This document shows, piece after piece, positions 55,839 to 63,908 of a stretch of 64,000 bases of DNA. The first letter of the stretch is position 1. Every line of letters begins with the position of its first letter. The stretch comes from Holophagales bacterium. GTDB lineage: Bacteria > Acidobacteriota > Thermoanaerobaculia > Multivoradales > Multivoraceae. A model generated the notes under the pieces. The model was given only the letters and a program-made list of their open reading frames with translations. It ran no database searches and was not told where the DNA came from. Both the position numbers and the translations under genes were made by a program. Location of the stretch: positions 186,001-250,000 of the forward strand of contig VXZQ01000007.1 in NCBI GenBank assembly GCA_009845425.1, written 5' to 3'.

Positions 55839-56714
55839 CTACGCGACGATGGCCACGCCCTGGCTCACGGCCTCCTGACCCTCCGCGTTGAGCACCCGGA
55901 AGGCGACCTGGAGCCCGCCGTCCCCCGCCTCTCCGGCCGGCACGTGCTCAACCGCGATCGAGGTGCCCGGGATGACCATCGCGCTGAATCGGCCATAGAG
56001 GCGTCTGAGCCGCAGCGGATCGCCGCCGCCGTAGGCGCGGAGCACTTCGCGGCCGGCGAGAGCCCACGTCGCTGTGCCGTGGAGGATGATGTCGGGCAGA
56101 CCGGCGCCCAGCGCCACCTCGCGCTCAGTGTGGATCGGATTCCAGATCCGGGCGCATTCCGTGTAGACGTGAGGCATCTCCCGCGGCACGAAGATCTCGC
56201 TCCGGGCCCGGCCGTTCCCGCCGAGGCTGAGTCTGGGCGGTTCGGGGACAGGTTCCGTCTCGGCGTTGGGACCGACGGTGTCGACGCCGCGGAAGATCGA
56301 ACGCGACCAGGAGGTCGTGACGGGCCGGCCTTGCTGGTCGACGGTGTCGAGACGGGTGGTCAGCAGCACCCCGGCGCGCGTGCTCCTGATGCCGACGTAG
56401 CGGCCGCGCGTGGTCAGCGAGTCGCCGGGGCGGATCGGACGGTGGAAGTGCGAGTCCTGGCTGGCGTGGACGCCGCGCCGCAACTCGTGCGGCTCTCCGC
56501 CAAGGAGCTGCGATCCCCGTCCGCGGCTGACGACGGGCCACTCGAGGGACACGCAGTACGGAGGCGGCGCCGCGACGCCGCCGTTTCGGGCGTCGTCGAA
56601 CACAGGGTCGCAGGTGTCGCCGATGCCGGCCGCGTAGGCGAGCACGTCGCGGACGGTGACGTCGATCGTCGAGGACGTGAGTTCGCTGCCGGCGGCGGCG
56701 GTCGACAGGGGCAT
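55839..56714 (-). CDS. MaoC-like double hot-dog enoyl-CoA hydratase
   Basis: The 291-residue protein has two hot-dog folds. The N-terminal half has SHFHRPIRPGDSLTTRGRYV, and the C-terminal half carries the hydratase-2 motif IWNPIHTEREVALGAGLPDI followed by ILHGTATWALAGR. It would hydrate trans-2-enoyl-CoA to (R)-3-hydroxyacyl-CoA. I chose ATG 56714 (MPLSTAAAGSELTSS), because upstream codons overlap the phaR 3' end. It sits between the SDR and phaR, so it links fatty-acid intermediates to PHA synthesis (inference). Confidence 0.9.
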   Translation of the reverse strand: MPLSTAAAGSELTSSTIDVTVRDVLAYAAGIGDTCDPVFDDARNGGVAAPPPYCVSLEWPVVSRGRGSQLLGGEPHELRRGVHASQDSHFHRPIRPGDSLTTRGRYVGIRSTRAGVLLTTRLDTVDQQGRPVTTSWSRSIFRGVDTVGPNAETEPVPEPPRLSLGGNGRARSEIFVPREMPHVYTECARIWNPIHTEREVALGAGLPDIILHGTATWALAGREVLRAYGGGDPLRLRRLYGRFSAMVIPGTSIAVEHVPAGEAGDGGLQVAFRVLNAEGQEAVSQGVAIVA

Positions 56715-56733
56715 CGCTCTCCGCGCCCGCGGT

Positions 56734-57318
56734 TTAGTCGGTGTCGGTGAGGCGGCGTTCGAGATCCTGAAGCCGACTCCGCAGTTCATCGAGTTCGGCG
56801 CGGGTTGCTCCGCCTTCGTCCGGCCCGGGCGGGTCAGTGGGAGAAGGGGGAGGCGCCTCCTGAGCGTTGGCGCCGCCGCCTCTGCCGAACACTCCTTCCA
56901 TCTGGCGCGTCATCTGCGCGTGCATCTCCTCCGCCATGGCGCGAGGGTCCCAGAGGCGCATCCAGGACGGGTCAGGAGCGAACGGGCTTCGCCGCATCGT
57001 CTCTCGCATCCTCTCGTAGACCTCGCCGGCGCTCTTCAGGTACCACTGGAAGAAGTCCCGGCCGGCCTGGTCCCGCGCGCGCACCAGGTCGCGGAGGAAC
57101 TCGAGCGGCGGTCCGTGCTCGGGGTCCTTCGCGCCGTCGACGATGATCTGGGTCAGAACGTGGCGAGTAACGTCCTCGCCGGTCTTCGAGTCGACGACCT
57201 GAATGTCCCGGCCGCCGCGGACGAGTTCAGCGACGCCGTCGAGGTTGACGTACCGGCTGCTGTGGGTGTCGTACAGCCGGCGGTTCTCGTACTTCTTGAT
57301 GACGATCGGGTCGGTCAT
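56734..57318 (-). CDS. phaR: PHA synthesis repressor PhaR
   Basis: The 194-residue protein has the conserved N-terminal DNA-binding region IVIKKYENRRLYDTHSSRYV and the DIQVVDSKTGEDVTRHVLTQ block, both diagnostic for PhaR. An EFLRDLVRARDQAGRDFFQW region and an acidic/Pro tail ending LEELRSRLQDLE-like (read ELDELRSRLQDLERRL) follow. In known systems PhaR binds TGC-rich palindromes and PHA granules, so it senses polymer. It is divergent from the phasin gene with a matching palindrome between them, and is probably autoregulated. Start at ATG 57318 (MTDPIVIKKYE). Confidence 0.93.
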   Translation of the reverse strand: MTDPIVIKKYENRRLYDTHSSRYVNLDGVAELVRGGRDIQVVDSKTGEDVTRHVLTQIIVDGAKDPEHGPPLEFLRDLVRARDQAGRDFFQWYLKSAGEVYERMRETMRRSPFAPDPSWMRLWDPRAMAEEMHAQMTRQMEGVFGRGGGANAQEAPPPSPTDPPGPDEGGATRAELDELRSRLQDLERRLTDTD

Positions 57319-57350
57319 GCGGAGGGGGGTTGACACAGCGCAGCATAATG

Positions 57351-57368
57351 TGCAGCATTCTTGCTGCA
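57351..57368. promoter_or_regulatory. Probable PhaR operator (TGCAGCA-N4-TGCTGCA)
   Basis: A perfect 7-base inverted repeat separated by four bases lies in the divergent phaR-phasin region, within extra TGC repeats (57341-57374, including TGTGCAGC and CACTGCACA). TGC-rich palindromes are the known PhaR targets in Paracoccus and Rhodobacter. A TTGACA (57330-57335) nearby fits a -35 toward the phasin gene. The rest of 57319-57490 is the leader of the phasin gene and shows nothing else. Confidence 0.7.
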
Positions 57369-57490
57369 CTGCACAAGACGGTCGCCGTCAACCGAAGCGA
57401 CCGTCACCGGTGCAATCTTCGAAACAGGCTTTCGAGCCGAAACCATGTGGGCCATCCGGGCAACGGATCGTACCACCCAGGAGACCTCAG

Positions 57491-57826
57491 ATGACGACCA
57501 GCACAACCACGGCGCCGACCAGCCCGAGCCTGCCTTTTCGCGGTGCGATGATCGACGCCAACCGGCGCGCCCTCGACTTCCAGAAGCGGGTGTTCGACAC
57601 GAGCTTCGACATGGTTGCTTCGATGCAGGAGCGCCGCGAAGAGGCGATCAGCAAGTGGACCGAGAACTCCGAGCGGCTCCCGGCCGAGGCCAAGAGCCTG
57701 GTCCAGGAGTGGATCCGCCTGTTCCAGGACGGCCGCAGCTCCTACCGCTCCGCGATCGACGCGAGCTTCGGTCTGGCGAACAGCTACCTCGACTCGCTCA
57801 CCGCGCAGGCGGAGGAGTCGTCGTAG
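57491..57826 (+). CDS. Phasin-like PHA granule protein
   Basis: The 111-residue, mostly helical, Thr/Ser-leading protein has FRGAMIDANRRALDFQKRVF, MVASMQERREEAISKWTENS and a C-terminal amphipathic helix ending SYLDSLTAQAEESS. Size, composition and location fit a phasin that coats polymer granules. An AGGAG ribosome site lies eight bases before the ATG. It is the first gene downstream of the PhaR operator and lies 10 bases before the PhaE-like gene. Confidence 0.75.
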   Translation: MTTSTTTAPTSPSLPFRGAMIDANRRALDFQKRVFDTSFDMVASMQERREEAISKWTENSERLPAEAKSLVQEWIRLFQDGRSSYRSAIDASFGLANSYLDSLTAQAEESS

Positions 57827-57836
57827 TCTCGACGCC

Positions 57837-58253
57837 ATGACCGACGATCGCCCGCCACAGAATCCGCCCCCCGACCCCTTCGCCGCCTGGCGCGAGTGGG
57901 TTACGCAGTCCGAACACCAGATGAACAAGGTGTTCAACGACATGATGGGCACCGAGCAGTTCGCCCGCGCTTCGGGCGGCTGGATCGAGGCGATGACCAT
58001 GTTCCAGCAGACGATGAACGAGGGCGCGCAACGCTACTTCCAGGCGGTGAACCTGCCGACCCGCAACGATCTCAGCGAACTCGCGGAGCGCTTGACCGCG
58101 GTCGAGGAGAGGTTGCTGCGGATCGAGGGGCTGCTGGCTCAGGCGATCGGCCGGAAAGGCGACGCGAAGCCGGCGCCCCGGCCGGCTCGCACCCGCCGTC
58201 CGCCGTCGGAGCAGAAGGCGACAGCTCCGGACGAAGGGCCGGCGTCGAAGTGA
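57837..58253 (+). CDS. Short PhaE-like subunit of a class III PHA synthase
   Basis: The 138-residue helical protein begins MTDDRPPQNPPPDPFAAWRE. It has MNKVFNDMMGTEQFARASGG, then the PhaE-type C-terminal block AVNLPTRNDLSELAERLTAV with ERLLRIEGLL, and a Pro/Arg tail. Authentic PhaE is about 300-360 residues, so this would be a minimal form containing mainly the C-terminal PhaC-interaction part. Its stop overlaps the phaC GTG (GTGA). A phasin-like role is the alternative. Confidence 0.65.
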   Translation: MTDDRPPQNPPPDPFAAWREWVTQSEHQMNKVFNDMMGTEQFARASGGWIEAMTMFQQTMNEGAQRYFQAVNLPTRNDLSELAERLTAVEERLLRIEGLLAQAIGRKGDAKPAPRPARTRRPPSEQKATAPDEGPASK

Positions 58254-59377
58254 CGACGCCGTCCGGCGGCGCTTCCGCCCGCAGCGCAACGCCCGTGCTG
58301 GACGCGACCGCCGGGGTCGCGGACAGCGTGCGGCGCGAAATGGAGCGCACGTTCCGCCGGAGCGTCAAGGGCCTCGAGTACATCGCGACAGGCGACCCGG
58401 GGGTAGGCCTGACGCCGAAGGACACGGTCCACAGCCGGGGCACGCTCCGGCTGTACCACTACCGGGCGCGGGTGGACGAGGTGTACCGGACGCCGATCCT
58501 GCTGGTCATGTCCCTGATCAGCAAGCCCTACATCCTCGACCTGGCGCCCGGCCACAGCCTGATCGAGTTCCTGCTCGACCGCGGTTTCGACGTCTACATG
58601 ATCGACTGGGGCACGCCCCGGCCCGAGGACAGCCGGCTACGGCTCGAGGACTACGTGCTCGACTTCATTCCCGAGTGCGTGGAGGTCGTTCACGAACGGA
58701 GCGGCGAGCCCGACGTGTCGGTCGTCGGATACTGCATGGGCGGTCTCCTGGCCGCGCTGTACGCGGCCCTGCATCCCGACGTTTCGTCGGGCGGGCGGCT
58801 GCGCAATCTGGCCTGCTTCACGACACCGGTCAACTACGACGGGATGGGGCTGTTCAGGACCTGGACCGACCCGGCCCACTTCGACGTTGACCGGATCGTC
58901 GACCGGCTGGGCAACGTTCCGCCGCAGATGCTCTACGCCTCGTTCAACGCCCTGCGCCCGGCGTCGCAGGTCGCCGGACGGGTGCGGCTCTGGGACAACA
59001 TGTGGAACGACGAGTTCGTCACCTCGTACCGGCGGCTCCAGCGCTGGGCCGCCGACCAGATCCCCTTTCCGGGCGAGTGCTTCCGTCAGACGACGAAGGA
59101 GCTCCAGCAGCAGAACCTGCTGATGAAGGGCGAGTTCCGGCTGGGCGGCCGGGTGGTCGACCTCTCGAACATCCGGGTTCCCTTCATCCACGTCGTCGCG
59201 GAGCACGACCACATCGTGCCGTACGAGGCGGCCCGCGACCTGGTCGGAATGGTCGGCTCGGAGGACAGGCAGGAACTCGTTTTGAAGGGCGGCCACGTCA
59301 GCCTGGTCGCCGGGGCGAACGCGGTGCGTCGCCTGTGGCCGCGCCTCGAGGAATGGCTGGCCGAGCGCGCGGTCTAA
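58250..59377 (+). CDS. phaC: Poly(3-hydroxyalkanoate) synthase PhaC, class III-like length
   Basis: The 375-residue alpha/beta-hydrolase polymerase has a lipase-like box VVGYCMGGLLAAL with nucleophile Cys162, Asp320 in VVAEHDHIVPYEAARD and His349 in LKGGHVSLVAG. Other blocks are KPYILDLAPGHSLIEFLLDR and DVYMIDWGTPRPED. Its length fits class III/IV enzymes, which need a PhaE or PhaR(IV) partner, here the coupled upstream gene. I chose GTG 58250 because of the four-base overlap. It polymerises (R)-3-hydroxyacyl-CoA. Confidence 0.93.
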   Translation: MTTPSGGASARSATPVLDATAGVADSVRREMERTFRRSVKGLEYIATGDPGVGLTPKDTVHSRGTLRLYHYRARVDEVYRTPILLVMSLISKPYILDLAPGHSLIEFLLDRGFDVYMIDWGTPRPEDSRLRLEDYVLDFIPECVEVVHERSGEPDVSVVGYCMGGLLAALYAALHPDVSSGGRLRNLACFTTPVNYDGMGLFRTWTDPAHFDVDRIVDRLGNVPPQMLYASFNALRPASQVAGRVRLWDNMWNDEFVTSYRRLQRWAADQIPFPGECFRQTTKELQQQNLLMKGEFRLGGRVVDLSNIRVPFIHVVAEHDHIVPYEAARDLVGMVGSEDRQELVLKGGHVSLVAGANAVRRLWPRLEEWLAERAV

Positions 59378-59390
59378 GGGGAAGAACGAG

Positions 59391-60032
59391 ATGGCGGACG
59401 AGAAGAACCGGGTAGTGGACAACGATCCCGTATCGATAGCGGCAGTCGACCGGGTGGCGCGGCGGCTGAACGCCCGCGAGCTGACGGTGCGGCCCATGGA
59501 CGCGGACGACCGGTCGGCCGTCCTCGCTTTCGCCGAGGGTCTTCCGGACCACGATCTCCTGTTCCTGCGTCGCGACATCCGCGACGCCACCGTGGTCGAC
59601 CAGTGGATCGGCGAGATCGATTCGGGCCAGATGACGACGTTGCTCGCCCTGGCGGACGCCGAGCTGATCGGCTACGCCTCGATCGACCGCAGCCAGTTGC
59701 AGTGGTCTTCCCACGTCGCCGAGATCCGGGTCGTGATCTCCGAGTCGGCGCGCGCAAAGGGTCTCGGCCGGTTGCTCGTGGAGCAGGCGTTCCAGGCGGC
59801 CGTCGCGGCCGGCATTGAGAAGGTCGTGGCGCGGATGACGCCGGACCAGAAGGGCGCCGTCGCCGCCTTCGAGGGACTCGGCTTCCGCCCCGAGGGACTG
59901 ATGCGGAATCACGTCCGCGACCTCTCCGGCGAGAAGCACGATCTGCTCGTCATGGGGCTCGACATCGTCGCCCTGCACGGCACGCTCGAGGGCTACGGTC
60001 TCGACGAGGCAGTAGCCGCCGCCGGCGAGTAG
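59391..60032 (+). CDS. GNAT-family N-acetyltransferase
   Basis: The 213-residue GNAT protein has motif A AEIRVVISESARAKGLGRLL (the acetyl-CoA loop R/Q-x-x-G-x-G/A is represented by RAKGLGRLLVEQ) and later VVARMTPDQKGAVAAFEGLG with FRPEGLMRNHVRDLSGE. It follows phaC by 13 bases with a GGGGAAG ribosome site and is probably co-transcribed. The acceptor substrate is unknown. A link to acyl-CoA or acetyl-CoA balance is only inferred from the neighbourhood. Confidence 0.88.
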   Translation: MADEKNRVVDNDPVSIAAVDRVARRLNARELTVRPMDADDRSAVLAFAEGLPDHDLLFLRRDIRDATVVDQWIGEIDSGQMTTLLALADAELIGYASIDRSQLQWSSHVAEIRVVISESARAKGLGRLLVEQAFQAAVAAGIEKVVARMTPDQKGAVAAFEGLGFRPEGLMRNHVRDLSGEKHDLLVMGLDIVALHGTLEGYGLDEAVAAAGE

Positions 60033-60083
60033 GTTGCCGCGTTACGATCCGGCGAGTCGCTGAACGCCCGAGGAGACGAACCC

Positions 60084-61622
60084 ATGCGAGACAACGCCGG
60101 ACTCATCCTGACCAAGCGCGCCTCCCTGTCGCCGGACATGGAGGGCTTCGTCGACGTCGAGAGCGAGCGCCGTTTCACGTTCACCGAGTGGAACCTCCGC
60201 TCGAACCGGACCGCGAACGCGCTCCGGGAACTCGGCGTGGGCAAGGGCGATCGGGTCGCGCTGCTGCTGATGAACAGCGTCGAGTACATGGAGACCTTCT
60301 TCGCGATCGCCAAGATCGGTGCCGTCTGCGTTCCGCTGAACTGGCGGCTGACGCCTGAGGAACTCTCCTTCATCATCCGCGACGCCGGCGCCGGGACGCT
60401 GATCTTCGGCGACGAATTCCAGGCCCAGGTGCTGAACCTGATCGCGCGTGGCGGCGGCGAGAACGGCACGAAGGTCACGAGGTGGGTCCACGTCGGCCCG
60501 GACGAGCAGCGGCCCGACGGCTGCCTCTCGTACCTCGACGCGACGACGGCGGCGAGCGACGACGAGCCCGCGATAGCGGCCGCGGGAAGCGACCTGCTCT
60601 ACATCATGTACACGTCGGGGACGACCGGCCTGCCCAAGGGCGCGGTCCACACCCACGATTCCGCGCTGTGGGCGTCCCTGACGATCATGGCAACCACCGA
60701 TTTTCGTTACGGCGACCGCTTCCTGGTCTCCCTGCCGCTCTTCCACGTCGGCGCCCTGACCCCCGCGACCTGCAACGTGCACGCCGGCTGCACGAGCGTC
60801 GTGATGCGCTCCTTCGATCCCGTCCGGGTCTGGCAGTTGGTCGCCGAAGAGAAGATCGACATCATGCTGAAGGTCCCGGCGATGCTGAACTTCATGCTTC
60901 AAGCCTACGACCCGGAACGCTGCAGTCACGAGCAACTCCGCTGGTGCATGACCGGCGCGGCGCCGGTGCCGGTCAGCCTGATCGAGGCCTACGACAAGCT
61001 GGGAATCGAGGTCCACCAGGTCTACGGCCTGACCGAGACCTGCGGCCCGGCATGCATGATCTCGCCGGAAGACGCGATCCGCAAGGCTGGCTCGACCGGC
61101 AAGGCGTTCTTCCACACCTCGGTGCGGATCGTCGACAACGACGGCGCCGACTGCGCCCCCGGTGAGGCGGGTGAGGTCCTGGTCGCCGGCCGCCACCTGA
61201 TGAAGGAGTACTGGAAACGGCCGGAGGCCACGGCCGAGAGTCTCGTGGACGGCTGGTTCTACACCGGCGACGGCGCGGTGATGGACGAGGACGGCTTCGT
61301 CTACATCCAGGACCGGCTGAAGGACATGATCATCTCCGGCGGCGAGAACGTCTATCCCGCGGAGCTCGAAGAGGTCATCGGCCGCCACCCGAAGGTGCTC
61401 GAAGTCGGCGTCATCGGCCGCGAGAGCGAGAAGTGGGGCGAGTCCCCGGTCGCCATCGTCGTCCGCTCCGACGAAAGTCTGGAAGGCGAAGAAGTCCTCG
61501 ACTTCTGCCAGGACAAGCTGGCCCGCTTCAAGCAACCGGTCGCCGTCCACTTCATCGACCAGTTGCCGCGCAATCCGTCGGGGAAGATCCTGAAGCGGTT
61601 GCTGCGCGAACAGTTCAACTGA
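60084..61622 (+). CDS. Acyl-CoA synthetase (AMP-forming)
   Basis: The 512-residue ANL-superfamily enzyme has the P-loop-like MYTSGTTGLPKGAVHTHDSA (about residue 175), FLVSLPLFHVGALTPA, the adenine-binding HQVYGLTETCGPACM (about 315), WFYTGDGAVMDEDGFVYIQD, and the C-terminal RNPSGKILKRLLREQ with the catalytic Lys. It activates a carboxylic acid to acyl-CoA; medium- or long-chain fatty acids are plausible. A GAGGAG ribosome site precedes the ATG. Its stop overlaps a CTG that appears to start the next gene (CTGA). Confidence 0.93.
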   Translation: MRDNAGLILTKRASLSPDMEGFVDVESERRFTFTEWNLRSNRTANALRELGVGKGDRVALLLMNSVEYMETFFAIAKIGAVCVPLNWRLTPEELSFIIRDAGAGTLIFGDEFQAQVLNLIARGGGENGTKVTRWVHVGPDEQRPDGCLSYLDATTAASDDEPAIAAAGSDLLYIMYTSGTTGLPKGAVHTHDSALWASLTIMATTDFRYGDRFLVSLPLFHVGALTPATCNVHAGCTSVVMRSFDPVRVWQLVAEEKIDIMLKVPAMLNFMLQAYDPERCSHEQLRWCMTGAAPVPVSLIEAYDKLGIEVHQVYGLTETCGPACMISPEDAIRKAGSTGKAFFHTSVRIVDNDGADCAPGEAGEVLVAGRHLMKEYWKRPEATAESLVDGWFYTGDGAVMDEDGFVYIQDRLKDMIISGGENVYPAELEEVIGRHPKVLEVGVIGRESEKWGESPVAIVVRSDESLEGEEVLDFCQDKLARFKQPVAVHFIDQLPRNPSGKILKRLLREQFN

Positions 61623-61690
61623 GTCGGCGCCCCCAGCTCCGCGTCGGGCAGGACAACATCACTCCGTTCGGGCTCGACATTCACCACCCG

Positions 61691-63217
61691 GTGTTCGTCG
61701 TCTCGGGTGCTGTGATCGTCCTGTTCGTCCTCGGCACGCTGGTCTTCCAGAGCCAGGCTGCCCAGTTCTTCAGCTGGTTGCTCCCGGCGATCATCGGCGC
61801 TTTCGACTGGTTCTTCCTGTCGGCCGGCAACGTGTTCGTTCTCTTCGCCCTGCTGCTCGTGTTCCTGCCGGTCGGCGGGGTGCGGCTGGGTGGCCCGGAC
61901 GCGAAGCCGGAGTTCTCGTACCTGGGCTGGTTCGGGATGCTGTTCGCCGCCGGCATGGGGATCGGCCTGATGTACTTCGGCGTTTCGGAGCCGCTGTCCC
62001 ACTTCGAGGCGGCCTTCGACGGGCCGGTGATGGGCGGCGACGGTCAGCGTAGTGACGCCGCGCCGCTGGGAGGCGCCGCCGGTGACGCGATGGCCGCGCG
62101 CGACCTCGCGATGGCGGCGACGATTTACCACTGGGGCCTGCATCCGTGGGCGATCTACGCCGTGGTCGCCCTGGCGCTGGCGTTCTTCGCCTACAACCAC
62201 GGCCTGCCGCTGACCCTGCGCTCGGCCTTCTACCCGATTCTGGGCGACCGCGTGCGCGGCTGGTGGGGACATCTGATCGATGTCCTCGCCGTGTTCGCCA
62301 CCCTGTTCGGCCTGGCGACGTCGCTTGGGCTGGGTACCACCCAGGCCCTGGCCGGGTTCAACCTGCTCTACGGCTGGGGTACGGGCGGTCTGGCCGCCGT
62401 GGTGCTGATCGGCGTCATCACGTTGCTCGCCGTCGTTTCGGTGGTACGCGGCCTGGACCGCGGCATCAAGGTGCTGTCGGGAGTCAACATGACCCTTGCC
62501 CTTGCCCTGCTGCTCGCGGTCATCGTGATCGGCCCGACGGGTGAGATTCTGGTCACCGCCGCCAGGGGCGCGTTGGCCTATGGCGCGAACTTCGTGCCCC
62601 TGGCGATGCCGTTCGGTCGTGAGGACACGGGCTTCTCGCATGACTGGACCTCGTTCTACTGGGCCTGGTGGGTGTCCTGGTCGCCGTTCGTCGGCATGTT
62701 CATCGCCCGAGTGTCCCGCGGCCGGACCGTGCGCGAGTTCGTCATGTGCGTGATTCTCATCCCGACGCTGCTGTCGATCGTCTGGATGGCGGCCTTCGGC
62801 GGCACCGCGATCTCGCAGACGATCGCGGACAGCACGGCGCCGGTAGCGTCCGCGGCGCAGGAGGTCATGCTCTTCCGGATGGTCGAGCAGTTCCCGCTCA
62901 GCGCGGCGCTGTCGCTTGCCGGCATCGTCCTGGTGCTCGTGTTCTTCGTCACCTCGTCCGACTCCGGCTCGCTCGTCGTCGACACGATCACCGCGGGCGG
63001 CAAGGAAGACGTGCCGACCAGCCAACGGGTCTTCTGGGCCACCCTCGAAGGCGTCGTCGCCGCGGTCCTGCTCCTGGTCGGCGGCACCGGCGCGCTGGAC
63101 GCCTTGCGGGCGATGACCGTCTCGACCGGCCTGCCGTTCACACTCGTGCTGCTGGCGATGTGCTACAGCATCTGGGTCGGCCTGTGGGCCGCGGTGCGGG
63201 AGAAGGGGAGCGTTTGA
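61691..63217 (+). CDS. BCCT-family betaine/carnitine/choline transporter (start probably CTG at 61619)
   Basis: From the GTG at 61691 the protein has 508 residues, with about 12 membrane segments. SYLGWFGMLFAAGMGIGLMY and GVSEPLSHFE form the Gly-rich TM region, and FSHDWTSFYWAWWVSWSPFV with GMFIARVSRGRTVREFV is the BCCT signature. In-frame family sequence (DNITPFGLDIHHPVF) lies upstream of 61691, so the true start is earlier. No ATG, GTG or TTG occurs there, but CTG 61619 overlaps the upstream TGA as CTGA and gives about 532 residues. It would import a quaternary-amine osmolyte. Confidence 0.88.
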   Translation: MFVVSGAVIVLFVLGTLVFQSQAAQFFSWLLPAIIGAFDWFFLSAGNVFVLFALLLVFLPVGGVRLGGPDAKPEFSYLGWFGMLFAAGMGIGLMYFGVSEPLSHFEAAFDGPVMGGDGQRSDAAPLGGAAGDAMAARDLAMAATIYHWGLHPWAIYAVVALALAFFAYNHGLPLTLRSAFYPILGDRVRGWWGHLIDVLAVFATLFGLATSLGLGTTQALAGFNLLYGWGTGGLAAVVLIGVITLLAVVSVVRGLDRGIKVLSGVNMTLALALLLAVIVIGPTGEILVTAARGALAYGANFVPLAMPFGREDTGFSHDWTSFYWAWWVSWSPFVGMFIARVSRGRTVREFVMCVILIPTLLSIVWMAAFGGTAISQTIADSTAPVASAAQEVMLFRMVEQFPLSAALSLAGIVLVLVFFVTSSDSGSLVVDTITAGGKEDVPTSQRVFWATLEGVVAAVLLLVGGTGALDALRAMTVSTGLPFTLVLLAMCYSIWVGLWAAVREKGSV

Positions 63218-63244
63218 CCGGAGTCGTTGGGTCGTTTCAGCGGA

Positions 63245-63526
63245 TCAGCCCAGCCGACGGCGTAGCCGTTCGTAGACGTTGCCACGGCGGGCGACGGTGA
63301 GGACTAGCAGGACCGAGTCTGGCTGCTCAAGCATGTAGCAGACGCGCCAGTCGCCGACTCGGATGCGCCAGATTCCGGATACGCCCCCGAGCTTCTTCGC
63401 GCCCGAAGATCTGGGGTCGTCGGACAGTTGCTCGATTGCCCGGATGATGCGCTGAAGCTGAACTCGATCAGCTATGCGCCTGATGTCTCGCTCAGCCCCC
63501 TTGGAGAGTACGACCTTGATCGTCAG
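63245..63526 (-). CDS. RelE-family mRNA-interferase toxin, apparent CTG start
   Basis: A 93-residue ORF with no ATG, GTG or TTG in its first 64 codons opens at CTG 63526 (CTG ACG ATC AAG GTC). The CTG overlaps the antitoxin stop as CTGA. The product reads TIKVVLSKGAERDIRRIADR, with SSGAKKLGGVSGIWRIRVGD then WRVCYML and VARRGNVYERLRRRLG, the RelE/ParE-superfamily pattern including the GxWRIRxGDxR core and the terminal RR..VY. It cleaves mRNA on the ribosome in known members. Convergent with the BCCT gene. Confidence 0.75.
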   Translation of the reverse strand: MTIKVVLSKGAERDIRRIADRVQLQRIIRAIEQLSDDPRSSGAKKLGGVSGIWRIRVGDWRVCYMLEQPDSVLLVLTVARRGNVYERLRRRLG

Positions 63527-63780
63527 ACTCCAAGATCGCGCTTCAGGTCTTCGAGAGAGGCACCGCCGTTCTCACGATAGTCGGCCAGCGCGTCCAAGGC
63601 GTCGAGCAGGTCTAGACGATCCTCAAGCGCTTCCAGCATCTCGAGATCGGAGGGCGGCACGAGTGCGGCTACGGTCTTGCCGCGCTTCTGGACGGCGATG
63701 CGCGTACCGGCCGACTGGACCCGGCCGGTGATGGCGGTGACGTTCGCTTGAAGTTCGGCGATGCGGAGAGTGTCGTGCAT
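63523..63780 (-). CDS. Phd/YefM-family antitoxin
   Basis: The 85-residue protein from ATG 63780 (MHDTLRIAELQANVTAITGR) has the Phd/YefM N-terminal DNA-binding pattern GTRIAVQKRGKTVAALVPPS. Its acidic C-terminal helix LEMLEALEDRLDLLDALDAL would neutralise the toxin. A GAGG ribosome site lies seven bases before this ATG, better placed than the earlier in-frame ATG at 63804. Antitoxins of this type repress their own promoter with the toxin. It is the first gene of the pair, overlapping the toxin by four bases. Confidence 0.85.
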   Translation of the reverse strand: MHDTLRIAELQANVTAITGRVQSAGTRIAVQKRGKTVAALVPPSDLEMLEALEDRLDLLDALDALADYRENGGASLEDLKRDLGV

Positions 63781-63908
63781 GGTGGCGCCTCGGACTGTGC
63801 TCATTCAGAGGATACGGCACTTCCGCGAACTAGGTCGAATGGACCCGGGTCCTACTCTAACCTCGGTGAGGACGGATGGCGTCGGGCAACTGAGAGCTCG
63901 CCTGGGCC

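Noticed and set aside
57319..57490. Small frames spanning the phaR-phasin gap
   Set aside because: They overlap the operator-rich region and lack ribosome sites; no conserved product.
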